Below are positions 24,293 to 36,525 of a DNA stretch of 64,000 nucleotides, piece after piece. Numbering within the stretch: position 1 is the stretch's first letter; every line of letters begins with the position of its first letter. The notes beneath the pieces are model-generated. The model saw only the letters and a program-made list of their open reading frames with translations. It did not search any database and was not told where the DNA came from. A program made the position numbers and the translations under genes. Source of the DNA: Owenia fusiformis (lineage: Eukaryota > Annelida > Polychaeta > Sabellida > Oweniidae); contig CAIIXF020000001.1 of assembly GCA_903813345.2 (NCBI GenBank), positions 46,457,885 through 46,521,884 of the forward strand. Reading direction: 5' to 3'.

Positions 24293-25066
24293 CACTCGAA
24301 TACTACGAGATTGATTTTGACTAGCATGTCTGCAATATCGCAGGCAATTAAAGTGATATGATAACCCCCTCTAGTAATACAATAATGAGCAGTACCAAGG
24401 ATACATTATGCCAAACTAACAATTCCTAATCAGAATATTTTCTGAAAATGTGCAGTATGCACAGGTACGTGAAGAATAGAGAGTCTTCTTAAAGAGATCT
24501 CATGATTAAATAGTCATCAAAAATTCAAATCATCAAAAAATTGTCTTAGTATTTGAAGGCTCTTGAGTACAATCTGAATGTCTTATAATGCAGAACTGTT
24601 TGCCTAACATCAAAGAAAACATGTGTTCAACAATAACATGGAAAAACAATACTAAACATTACATGATAATGTAGAGTGTATTATTGATCTATGAATTATT
24701 GATTGTTTCAAATACCTTCAGTTGATTTAGTAATTAGATTCCAATTGAAACCATAGTTCATGTATTGATAAAAGAGTGACTGATGTATTGACAGTTTCAG
24801 ATCCTTTCAAACAATTGTACATTTATAAATTCCAGTGTCAATGTCATTGTCAGTTTCAACCTTGGACTGAGACCATGTATTCAATACAGTCATGTAAATA
24901 TTTCTGGCAAAATTCAAAAAGACATGCACTGATAATACCATTTCAATTAACATCCCACTAGTTCTTTGTGGCATTTCTTTCATTTTGAATTTACAGAATA
25001 ATAGAAACATTTTTTAAGCTAGATTATATTCAAAATGACCACCTCTAATACATTAAGCATAACGAT

Positions 25067-25229
25067 CAAATTATCTTTGTGATCATGGTCAAATTATCTT
25101 TGTGATCATGGTCAAATTATCTTTGTGATCATGGTCAAATTATCTTTGTGATCATGGTCAAATTATCTTTGTGATCATGGTCAAATTATCTTTGTGATCA
25201 TGGTCAAATTATCTTTGTGATCATGGTCA
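25067..25229. repeat. 23-bp tandem repeat, seven units
   Basis: The unit CAAATTATCTTTGTGATCATGGT is repeated seven times almost without change. It contains the palindrome-like word TGATCATGGTCA. The uniformity suggests a recent expansion. Confidence 0.95.
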
Positions 25230-26027
25230 TACTTCATCATGCTTATTCTATTAAAGGTACATTATTTCAAAAACAAATGAAATTAATGGATACTAATATA
25301 ATATAAACATAATAACAATGAAATCTTTACATAATTTAACATGCTTGGTCCAATGGGTATAATATTTGAAATTGTTCAAACTGAGGATGTAGTATGCTGC
25401 CCAATGAAATGAAATCTTGTGGGCTTTAGAAAGATGCATGATATAGAACATGTTGTGAACAAAATATTTGGAAATGTTGACCAATTGTTAAAAATGTCTT
25501 CTTGTCTCTAGTCTTTATTTTGCCTTTTTCATCACTTATGTATTTTTGACAGCCAAAAAATATTAAATGTTGAAATATTTCAAACTAAAGCCAGCAAGCA
25601 AGATCAGATCTCAGGTCCCAAGGTAAAATTGAATGTAAAATATTGGTGATTTCAAAACATCATAAATCTTCCAAAAGTTCCGGCTATAATTGGCAATGCT
25701 TAAACAGCAGTCCAACTCCTCCTGGTTTCAAATTGAAAGTATTTGATGAGGAGTTACCCAAAGTACCAGATATTATCTCATATTTTAAATTTCACAACCA
25801 AATGAATGTGAACTCTACCTACTCCTGCTGCTATACTTTTTACATATTTCCTATTATAAATCAATATATTGATGTGTTCATGAACTACACCAGTATATGG
25901 CATCTGTCTTTGTGATATCAATTAAATTGAATCCTCATTGTGGAGTGATCATATCTGATATAACATTGTCAATTAAATTACATTTTTTCACTTCATTTAC
26001 AATGTATGACATTAGCAAAAGAGAATA

Positions 26028-26803
26028 ACTAGATAACGGCAACTCCGCGGAGTAGCAAATCCCAACGAACAAAATATCAATTACCTATCCAATCAATTAT
26101 ACTCATTACTTAAAAGTTAAAATTGAAAAAATTAGATTTTAGAATTGCGAATTCCTGCAAAGCAGCCATTTTGAATTTTCGGAGATACAAATCTGAAAAA
26201 TAATACCATAATTGTGATCCACTCCAAAATTCCTTCAATTTGAGTATAATATAGCCATACTTTGAAGGGGTCGAAAAATTATTGCGAAATCGTACATTAG
26301 ACAGCCATTTTAAATTTTACGAGGCTCGAATCAGAAAAAAGATATTATATCTGCAATCTACTCTTAATTGCCTTTCATTTGAGTATAATAAAGCTATACT
26401 TCAGAAAGATCTAAAAATTAGCGAAAATTTCTGTTTTCCTGTCCCCCCCCATACACGGCCCCTGGGGGTCAGGATGAAAAACACGGAATATATGTGAAAT
26501 AGATAAATGTTGTGAATATACTACCAAAATTTCAAACAATAATATTAATTACTTTGGTTTAGAATGAAAAAGTTATGATTTTTGCGAAAAAGTCCCGTCA
26601 TTTTTAAAGCGGCGACCATCTTGAAAATTTTTTTTTTTGCGTAAAACTATTCACCGATATACATCTTTCCACTAAATATGAAGAAAATCCATCTACCAGT
26701 ATTTGAGTTATCTTCCGGACAGACGGATGGACTGGCTGACTGACTGACGGACAGACGGACGGAGGGCTTCACTATATCCCTACCGAACTTCGTTCGTTGG
26801 GAT
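26028..26803. mobile_element. ATCCCAACGAAC element, copy A
   Basis: A leader, ACTAGATAACGGCAACTC, is followed by ATCCCAACGAAC at 26059. The right end is a GGACGGACGGA run and GAACTTCGTTCGTTGGGAT, whose last 12 bases invert the left end. Copy B lies at 28323-29102 and is clearly more than 90% alike by eye. There is no long frame, so it is non-autonomous. Its class is not recognised. Confidence 0.85.
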
Positions 26804-26938
26804 AATTAAGGCAGCAAAATGGCAAACATGTCACCACCCCATATGCTATTGCATACAGTTACAAATATGTAACAACATGCTACACATATCAAATACCAAT
26901 GCCAAATGTTGGTCACAAAAATAGTGACTATAACGATA

Positions 26939-27239
26939 CAGTAAAACCTGTGTATATTGAACATTTTTTGCCAAGAAAAAATATTGTTGGTAGGTTCATT
27001 TATTTGTGTTCATTGTCAAAGACTTTATTACAATTTTTTGTTTTAGACGTTTTGAATGCAAACTGCATTCATGATCACTTAATTTAAATTGAAAACTAAT
27101 AAATGGATTTAATATGACCAGACTATGAACTTATTTTATGTAATTGTTGGTAGGTGTTCACTATAGAGAGGGTTATGTGTGTCTCCACTTGAGACAGGTG
27201 TTCACTAGAGAGAGATGTTCACTAAGACAGGTTTTACTG
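26939..27239. mobile_element. CAGTAAAACCTGT-family MITE, copy 1
   Basis: The ends CAGTAAAACCTGT and ACAGGTTTTACTG are flanked by TA on both sides. The core contains TTTTTTGCCAAGAAAAAA and repeated AGAGAGATGTTCACT words. These words recur in copy 4 at 52611-52981. The TA duplication suggests a Tc1/mariner-like mover, by inference. Confidence 0.8.
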
Positions 27240-27920
27240 TATATGGTGATGTCACTTTTACCTCTTCTGATAGGTTCATAAAAATACCTTTTTATGTTTA
27301 TAATTTTATTAAATCAAATTACAGCCTTAACTGTTATACAGTCAATGATTATTGAACATTTTCTGCCATTCTTAAGCATATAAGTAACAATATAAAATAA
27401 TCTATAGTACAATCATTTCTTACACAAGTTACATTATATCACCTAATAATGAAATCTAAATATTTTGGCTCTACACAAGTCTTAATATTTGATTCATTTG
27501 GTGGGAACAAGTATAGTATATTTTACATCTTTATAGCATTTTAAAATGTAACAAATGGAATGATTCATAAAACATGTAATTGTGTAGATCCTACTATCAA
27601 CTATTTACAAGGCATTAACATGCAAAATGTCACCACCTACCATTTGTTACATACACCAAACTCTGAATGCAGACTGCCAGATGCCTAACACCACCCACAA
27701 AAAAGTTGGAGACATGTCACCACTTGTGGTGGTGATATAACAAGAACATTAACATGTCACCACATGCAATTTGTGCAGAGTGCAGAGCCCCGAACACCAA
27801 ACGCCGACTGCTGTCAACAACAAAAAAGTTGGAGACCATAACAATATGTCACCACTTCTGGTGGTGACATAATGACTATACATAGAGTGTAGTCTTTATT
27901 TGTGTATCTTAATAATGGTA

Positions 27921-28064
27921 CAGTAAAGTCTGTTTAAGTGGAACACTCTTGGTTCAGCTACAGTGTTCGACTCAGAAGGTGTTTCACTTAAAGAGGTTCA
28001 ATCAAAATTAAGTCAATGGTGTTCCCCTTATAATTGGAAATGTTCCACAACACAGCTTTTACTG
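27921..28064. mobile_element. CAGTAAAACCTGT-family MITE, copy 2
   Basis: This is a 144-bp member with the ends CAGTAAAGTCTGT and ACAGCTTTTACTG and flanking TA dinucleotides. The core repeats GTTCACTTAAAG-like words but is shorter than in the other copies. Confidence 0.75.
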
Positions 28065-28322
28065 TACATGTGAGCTCATTAAGATAATGTACATAAAGTA
28101 CACAATCTTTAAAACATTTACATGAATGAGGAATGCTGGAGGGAGGATAAAAAATTCAAGGACCCAAAATAGCCCCCCCCCCTAGCATCTCAATTTGGCA
28201 ACAAAGGATCATTCATAGATGACATACATGCTATAAAACATTATGCATTTTATAATTTACATTTCATAATGTAAATGATATGGCCACCAAATGTTTTGGC
28301 CACCCATGCCATGAGAAATCAA

Positions 28323-29102
28323 ACTAGATAACGGCAACTCTGCGGAGTAGCAAATCCCAACGAACAAAATATCAATTACCGAATTCCAATCAATTATACT
28401 CATTACTTTGGTTAAAATTGAAAAATTTAGATTTTAGAATTGCGAATTCCTGCAGCCATTTTGAATTTTCTGAGGTACAAATCTGAAAAATAATACCATA
28501 ATTGTGATCTACTCCAAAATTCCTTCAATTTGAGTATAATATAGCCATACTTTGAAGGGATCGAAAAATTATTGCGAAATCGTACATTAGACAGCCATTT
28601 TGAATTTCACGAGGCTCGAATCAGAAAAAAAGATACAATATTTGCAATCTACTCTCAATTGCCTTTAATTTGAGTATAATAAAGCTATACTTCAGAAAAA
28701 TCGAAAAATAAGCGAAAATTTCTGTTTTCCTGACCCCCCATATACGGCCCCTGGGGGTCAGGATGAAACACGGAATATATGTGAAATAGATAGATGTTGC
28801 GAATATACTACCAAAATTTCAAACAATAATATTAATTACTTTGGTTTAGAATGAAAAATATATGATTTTTGCAAAAAAGTCCCATCATTTTTAAAGCGGC
28901 AGCCATCTTGAAAAAATTTTTTTTTGCGTAAAACTATTCACCAATATACATCTTTCCACTAAATATGAAGAAAATCCGTCAACTAATATTTGAGTTATCT
29001 TCCGGACGGACAGACAGACGGACGGACGGACCGACTGACGGACGGACGGACTGACGGACGGAGGGCTTCACTATATCCCTACCGAACTTCGTTCGTTGGG
29101 AT
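28323..29102. mobile_element. ATCCCAACGAAC element, copy B
   Basis: This has the same leader, left end (28354) and right end (GTTCGTTGGGAT to 29102) as copy A, with a longer run of GGAC repeats near 29005-29062. Both copies share orientation and lie 1.5 kb apart, so one may have arisen from local duplication. Confidence 0.85.
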
Positions 29103-30517
29103 AACTACCAGTAGCTCTTTAAATTTGTGGGTTGGGCAAATTTTATTGAATATGTATTTTAAACATTTTTTGAGTAAAACTATGAAAATAATGCCCAAAG
29201 ATGTATCGCATCCTATTTGGCTTAATTTTGTCTGGCCTAATTATTGCATCCTCAGGCTACATATCTGAATATGAAATCAGCCTGTTTTTTACAAAAGACC
29301 AAATATACATAATATGAGTGTGAACTGAGGAATGAGGATCAAAACAAACAAAACTCATGCTAAATCTTTATAGACGGTCAAAAAGTCAACCTTTATAGGA
29401 ATGTATATCCCTGTAGTATCAAAACTGAAGAACTGTTTTTGTGACTTAATTCAATGAACTTGACATCAGCTGACTTCAAAATTTCTTGCGCCCTCTAATT
29501 TTTTTGACCTATTTGACCTAAATTCAAATCGAAATAAACAATATGAAAAACCAACTGTTTCACCAGCTGAAGGTCACTGAATGTCAAAATCTGAGATGAG
29601 TTTTTCATTGTTCGCTGTCCCCTGTCCCCAACTCTTAGAAACTTAGATAACATCATTTGAGACACAGTTTGATGGCATTAACCCTTGATCTAAAACTTAT
29701 TTTTTGATCTTTTGAAGGTGAACAAAAGATCAAATCTTAAATCTAAGGTCAAATATATGAAACCCTGGCAACTTACAGATGATTTAGAAAAAATTCAAGC
29801 TTTTTATGTAGCTGACATCTATTTCACATTCAAACAATGAACATTATAAATGAAACAAATGGCCACAGGTTTTCCACCTCTCTTTTTGTGTTGTCTATGA
29901 TAAAATACAAAAGGAGAAAAAACATCCAACATTCATTCGTAATTTTATTTTCCTAATGAAAGGTAGATATTGTAACCTTGGTTACACCAAAGCATTCCAA
30001 GACATCTATGCTAAGAGGTCTTTCAAAAATTCCAGCGAGTTCACATTACTCTTTTTAAGATGTCTTACAAAAAATACTTGAGTTTACTCTAGACTTGTTT
30101 TTCCATGACATCTTGGAGGAGGTAGATCTCAATTAAAAATGAGATAACCATCAGTTTAGCACTGGCCAAGGGGCTAGGAAGTCAAAGTTTAAAGGGATGG
30201 CAATCCATTTCCCCTTTTTTAAGAAAAATAAATATTTAAAAATACATACTGATCAAAGAAATTATATTGTAAAAGAAACATGAGACATATGGCAAGGCTT
30301 GTGGCTTATACAAGGAACATGGAAGAAAGATCTGCCAAAACGAAGATGTTTTTTCTGCTTTGAATGCTGTATTTGTTCTTAATGATACATTTAAAACCTG
30401 AGTAAGACCTTTAGCTAAAACCAATTGATTTACAGTCGCTTTGTTAGATGTTTTTACTCTTCAAGATGTCTTGCCATGGCTAGGGTTCCAAAACATTTTT
30501 GCAAAGATGTCCTTTAA

Positions 30518-30809
30518 CCTCTTGAATACCAGCCTCTAAAAAGGGTTTGAAACCAGAGCATTTTTCTTTTTCTGCTAGTTTTCTGGATATTTACATCCAA
30601 AAACACTATGTTTGATATTTGATTTCATAAGAATAGTAAGCATAGACCCATTACATACATTCTAAAACATAAGTTGTGAAGATTGGATAAAAATGCCAAA
30701 GTTAGAGCAGTTTTAGTGAAAAATTCTGTGACAGATATATCTGTCGCTCTGGGTTCCAAATGGATTTTATTTGTGACAGATATATCCGTCATTCTGGGTA
30801 TTCAAGAGG
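30518..30809. mobile_element. TTAA-flanked MITE
   Basis: The ends CCTCTTGAATACCAG and CTGGGTATTCAAGAGG are each bordered by TTAA (30514-30517 and 30810-30813). A TTAA target site is typical of piggyBac and Kolobok transposons. The core has two copies of GTGACAGATATATCYGTC. Related TTAACCTCTTGA ends appear near 33598. Confidence 0.75.
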
Positions 30810-31110
30810 TTAAAGCCTCAGTCACATTTGCTCTATGGCGATATAGAAAATCTACATTGTACTGCTTACCACTACAGCTATATATTTTATGTTGCATATT
30901 CTCTCGATTTTGGGAAGCTGCAACCACTGTACGGATGCCGTAGATCAAATATGACAGGCATCAGTCAAGTGTGCATGTACAATTATTCTTTCAAACTAGT
31001 ACAATAATTCTTTCAAACTAATCAACCCTGTATTTTAATGTAAGTTTTAATTGACTACATCTCACAGACTAGAATCAACTTGGATGTTTAAACAAAGATA
31101 TTCAGGCTCT

Positions 31111-32836
31111 TCAAGAGGAACCAGCATTCTTTGCTTCAGAGCTAGATTTCACTGTTGAATTGAGAGATTCCTTTAAGATTCCAAATATTTTATCATCTAC
31201 TTTATAGTGTACAAGCTGGTAGTCAAAGACAGGTCCTAAGATGACGTTTAAGGCTGAAGTAGCATATCGATGACAATTAGAGTACTTATATTTTGGTTTC
31301 TTATTAAAATCGCAACCCACATTTTGCGCTCCCATTGGGCTTATACAATCCTCAGTCATCGCACACTCAGCCCATGGTAACATGACTTTCTTATGCATCC
31401 TGTAAGTGTTATATATTATTAAATGGTCACTATCTATCATATTATGAAACTTGTAAAGTTCAGCTTTTGTTTTGAAAAAGCTAAACATTTTTTGGTGAGT
31501 CAATGTGGTGGTTGGGTAGTTTCCTTTAATTGTCCAAGCAGCGAGGCCTGATGTTTTCGCAATTTTTATAATGTTCTTTATATTATTGTTGAGAAAATAT
31601 TCCGACAAATCGGCCCATATAACAGCGCCATATTCTTTGAGAATTAGCTGAAATGAACATGAAACTAATTTTGAAGCGGATAAATTAACCGAAAGTAAAT
31701 ATCTGGAACAACATAGGATGTGACTTCTTTATTTTTTATTTGACATCAATTTAATTTATTCATTTTTCTTAACTTACACATACTATTAGCTTTAAATTTC
31801 TTTTTTGATATTTCAAAATCTAGGGTGCTGTATGACCCAATCTGTGTATTTTATGAATTTACATGTGCGTGAAATCCAAACTCTTACCTGTATAGCTATA
31901 GGTTTATATGCCATATTTCCAAGTGTTCCTACTATGCTTGGATACTTGTCAAATTCAAATGTCTTTACTATACATTGAGTTGAAGCGTTGCAGTGTTTCT
32001 CTAACTGAAAGATAAAGTAGCAAATGAAAAAGCAGTTGCTGTGTTATGTGTCCAACAGTTGTTTCTCTTTTTCATGTTTCAAATTCTTAAAAGGGTGTGA
32101 ATGGGTTTTCATGAATGGGTTTTCAAGGTGATCTTCAAATCCTCAATTGGTTGTTATACCAAGTTTAATCATGTGGGCACATTGCCTACTTAATTCATTT
32201 CTTGGACTATCACTGCCCCCTCTTTTCCAAATTCTATTCAACTCGAAGAAAAACAAATACAGATTCATTAACTAAGTTTTAATGGCCCAGATATTTTACA
32301 TTGAGGTACCTATGTTGTTTTTTACATTAAAAACTTATATATTTACTTTTTGGAAATTATATTAAAACTCTTACCGTTTTAAGGTCCCAGGGATCAAGGT
32401 GTAAGTCAAAAACTGTCACCATCGCAGATGGAAAATATTTATGAACGGAGTCTAACAACTTGTTTAACTTTAACATCACTGAATCTGAGGATGATGATAC
32501 TGCTGTTGCAATCATGGGTAGCTCCATATTTGGCTCTGTGGTATTAGGGTATATTTTACTACCAGAATAAAACCCTAGTTGTTCCAAGTAAGTCTGATCC
32601 AAAACGCTAAAGTCAGGTCCACTTGGCAATGATTTCATATTGTTCCTTATATCAGTTATTTTTTGTTGAGTCTTTGACACAAATGTCTTTAAATGAGGTG
32701 TCGGACTCCCTAGCAACCATATTGAAATACTGGTCGCTATTACAAAAAGCACCATGATCATAAAATTTTTGGTCTTCATTTGTTCCCACATTCGTGCTGC
32801 AATACTTAAACCAATGAGTTTCTGTGGTCCTTCCAT
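31111..32836 (-). CDS. DUF1647-type type II membrane protein, glycosyltransferase-like
   Basis: Three exons on the minus strand (32375-32836, 31888-32004, 31111-31647) join in phase 0 to encode 371 residues. A short cytosolic tail precedes one membrane segment (about 24-42, NFMIMVLFVIATSISIWLL), so the rest should face the Golgi or ER lumen. The lumenal part reads MIATAVSSSSDS, then KYFPSAMVTVFDLHLDPWDLK, MAYKPIAIQ and EYGAVIWADLSEYF (WAD at 204-206). This order, with the TA-SS, YDL, KP and W-D-S landmarks, is what I know of the DUF1647 family, abundant in nematodes and present in other invertebrates. Sequons stand at Asn98, Asn160 and near the C-terminus. The catalytic role is unproven. A leader extends the first exon to an acceptor at 32885. 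An upstream out-of-frame ATG lies in the leader. It is not a known partner of the rhamnose gene. Confidence 0.75.
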
Positions 32837-34028
32837 ACATGTGTCTCATAGGAAGAATACTGCTCCGATTCATAGGTCAGGTACCTGAAATGAGAAATAT
32901 AAAAATAAACTTAACTCACCCCGTTTCTTTGCCTTTAAATGTTTTAACTCTTTAACCAACCAGTTTCACAAGCCTCCAATTCATTTACCCTGGAATATTG
33001 AGGAGAGTAACTTTAAGTTCAGAGGGGCAACTATGTTTATGCGAGTCGTAATATTATTCATTCAACATGGATGTCTTATAAATTCAAAATAACATTACTT
33101 GAAAGGTGAAAAATCCCTTACACAGAAAATAAAACATTTTCTATATTCAATGTGGCAACTCAAAACTTGAATATGTTTCCTCTTTTACATATCTTGGAAT
33201 TTTGGGAAGTTTTCAAAAAAGGGTATTACTCAAAATACTAACAGAAAAAAGCTTGGTTTCATCTTAAACATACACTTCATTCTAATCGCATCACATCACA
33301 GATTTGATTTGGCATTTATTTGACTTTTGTATTAAACCCATTATACAGCCCCCTGTAAATTGTAAACTGTGAATAGGGCATACTGATAAATGAGAAAGAT
33401 ATGCATGAAAAAATAAAATTTGCTGACCAGACAATACGAGAAAAGTGTTGAACCCATTTCCAATAGACTTTCAATAGACTGAAAGAATGCCATCTTTTTA
33501 TCAAAACATGAATAAAATACATAAATAAAGTATTAAACCTTAATTTTATCATTGTTTTTGTCTTTTGCAGGGAATGCAGCTACTATGAATGCAGTTATTA
33601 ACCTCTTGACTACCCAGAGTCACCTGACCAAATGACCTTGAAACCTAGAGTGACGAGATAATATGTCACAAAATTATTGACTAATATTGCTTTATTTGGA
33701 CAATTTTCATTCAATTTACAAAAAAATATTTGAAATTAATGTGTAGAAATGATCTCTGCCACTAATTTTACTAAAATGACCTTACCCGTTATATATGCAT
33801 GAAACAAAAAAATGTCAAAAGCCGACAAAAATGAAAAAGTCTCTGGTTTCAAACTAATTTTAGAGAATGGGATTCTAGAGGTAAAAGCAATTCCACAAAA
33901 CAATAAATGTTTAAATTCAATGAAGTGTCAGTTTTTGGTGCATGATTTATTTCATGACACTATAGGGTCAAAAACCTTGAACTGAGCTAAAATCATTAGA
34001 GGCCAATTTCATTTTATTTACAAATGTA

Positions 34029-34659
34029 CAGGGTGTCAAATAAGTCTGTTCTCCCCCCTTAACTTTTTTATCTTTAATTTATCATACTTTCCCATATATC
34101 ATTTTGATGCTCATGGAAAATGCTGATCACCCTCAAAAAATCAATAATGAAATATTCTTAATGAAATTCCTACAATGTTTCTTGTAAGGTTGTAGTTGAC
34201 CTTTGATTATGTCAAAACAAGTAAAATTACCAGGTATAGTGAATGAAAAGTGAAAAGTTGATACTGCAGTGACAATGCCAACATTGAGTGATTCCGATGT
34301 TTCTCAATATCATTACAGAGAAAAATGTGTTACATTCAGGGGAGCCTTTTAAGCAGGGGCATCTTTCATCACAAAATAGTTGATAACACCTAAATTAAAC
34401 GTCCTGAATGATTTATACAGGATCATATCCTCGTAGAATTGAGGCCATCCGGGCTGCTGGGGGAGACATACAGACTATTAAAAAAGTGAAATATGGACAT
34501 CACTAAAAATATTCTAAAAAATTTGGAATTTAACCAATCACTCTGAAATTTGGTGTGTGATCAGCAAATTAAATTCCCTTTAAGATGATATATACCAACC
34601 CTATGTTATCTCTGAATTTAGAAAATTAAGGGGGGAGAACAGACTTATTTGACGCCCTG
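34029..34659. mobile_element. TA-flanked element with CAGGGTGTCAAATAAG ends
   Basis: The ends CAGGGTGTCAAATAAGTCTG and CAGACTTATTTGACGCCCTG are flanked by TA (34027-34028 and 34660-34661). The size is 631 bp. Plus-strand codons near 34435-34480 read RRIEAIRAAGGDIQTI. This faintly resembles the C-terminal end of mariner/Tc1-type transposases, so it may be a deletion derivative of a coding element. Confidence 0.75.
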
Positions 34660-36060
34660 TATATTGAAATATAATACGCATATTTCTTCTTTCAAGTTTA
34701 ATTCCAAGAGGGCTAGAGGTCAACAGTGTACTGCAAAAGTTGAATATTGTTATCCTGAGGATAACAGAGTAACATTTGACATACAGTTTAAGTAAATAAA
34801 ATATATAATCAGGAATTGTAAGCTGTCATTAAGTAAGCTTCCATTGTGTTTGTATTGACATTTATGATCTATTGATAAACAAGATGTCAATTTTAATGAG
34901 TAAGGTCAAATCAAGTCAAACTGATGAAGAACTGTGGCTATCAAAACATGTGGTACCAAGTTTCTTCAAGTAAATCTGACCATGACTTTTTGAGATCTTT
35001 TTTTGAGATTCAATTCAAAAGTATTTCAATTTTTTCTTTACATTTCAACAGGTATTGTCTAAGATCTTAACACATCTATTAATGTATAGTAGTTAAGATA
35101 ATATTATAAACATGTTCTCACAAAGGCTTTCGAAGAGGTTTGAAAAGAAGCTCCCGAAATCACTCAAAAAATCTCTAGAAATATCTAACTGAATATAATA
35201 AAAGGGTGATACAGTTCATGGTAATAATCATATTTTTTTAAATTAAGATGATTCAATTAAAAAAATAAGACATCATTTTGTGAAGTTTAATTCTGATAAA
35301 TCTTGAGATATGGAGGTATACTCTCCCAGAGATAATTTCAACTTCTTTGGGACGGATAAGGGTAAATAAGCCCATTTTAAGCCCCATCCATTTTCATTAC
35401 TTATCTCTTCAATGATCTCCCCAGCATTAATGCAAGTGGGCACAGCACCCACTGAAGTTTTAGAAAAAGGCTTGCACCCACCTGAAATTCATTTGCATCC
35501 GTACTTGAAAATGAGAAAATGTGTTAATCATCAGCATTCAACCTCAGTATTGTTGTTCTAGTAGTGAATCACTGACAATTTCTACCAAATAACTACTAAA
35601 ATGTTGGGCTAAGTTGTGCAAATCACTACCTGTCCTTCCCTAAACTAAAATGACAACATATCTTCCCTTTGTATATCCATACAAACTGCAAAAGCTTATT
35701 TTGAAAATTAATTGCATCGCTTCTTGTTTGTGTAAAGGAAAATCCGAAACTTCTGAATGGCTTTTCATAGATTCTAGCTACATTCTACTGGCAATCATTT
35801 AAATTATTGATTTATCTTCTCTGGTATCAGTGGAAATTATAATGTAATTAATCGAAATTTGCGTCCACATCATGTAAAATAGGAATATATTTTTCCATAT
35901 ATTATTGCACACTGATCTTTTAATTTCTTATTTTTAAGATTTACTGACAAAATAACACAATGAAATGGGCTGTAACTACTAGACAAATGCCATACAAGTG
36001 AGAGGTAACATATTTTTCACGAACATTCTCATACCAGAGTGGAAAAATCTGACCATTGCC

Positions 36061-36525
36061 CAGGGCTTGCATTAACGGTGTCCCGTACATGTTAAGGACT
36101 CAAAAATAATTTGGAGGACGCAAATTTTTTTTAGGTTAATACTACAATGTGTTTACAACGATACCTAACAAAAACAAATAATTATGATCTCTCACCTTTA
36201 TTTGAATCATAAATAAGGCTCAACATGTTGAATATTTACAAATAATCATGATTCTCTCAAACTTTTTCGACTTTGTTTATTTTTAGATTTGAAACCATGA
36301 CACGCCACAGCTTTTCCTATTCAGAAACAAATATTAGGTTATTCATGAAAGAAAATGTATTCATTGTCGAATGAACGAACATGCATTTATTCAGTCCGTA
36401 CTTAACGTTTACTTCCGTTTTAAATTTGCGGCAAGAAATCAAAAACTGAAAAATAAGGGACACACTTTTTAAAAAAAAATTGCATCCTTGGGACTCACAA
36501 ATTTTCTAACCTAATGCAAGCGCTG
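36061..36525. mobile_element. hAT-like MITE
   Basis: The ends CAGGGCTTGCATTA and TAATGCAAGCGCTG are inverted. The hexamer ATTGCC directly borders both sides (36055-36060 and 36526-36531). A CAGGG start is typical of hAT elements, although their usual target duplication is 8 bp. No open frame. Confidence 0.7.

Larger units (their letters stand above)
22934..31110. other. Repeat-rich gap without a recognisable gene
   Basis: This 8 kb holds inverted-repeat elements at 24061, 26028, 26939, 27921, 28323 and 30518, and a 23-bp tandem repeat at 25067. Around 27610-27880 there are several copies of a degenerate ATGTCACCAC..GTGGTGACAT motif, which recurs at 42.2, 43.1 and 44.7 kb. All open frames are short and unlike known proteins. 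The leader of the RmlC-RmlD gene may start here. Confidence 0.4.
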
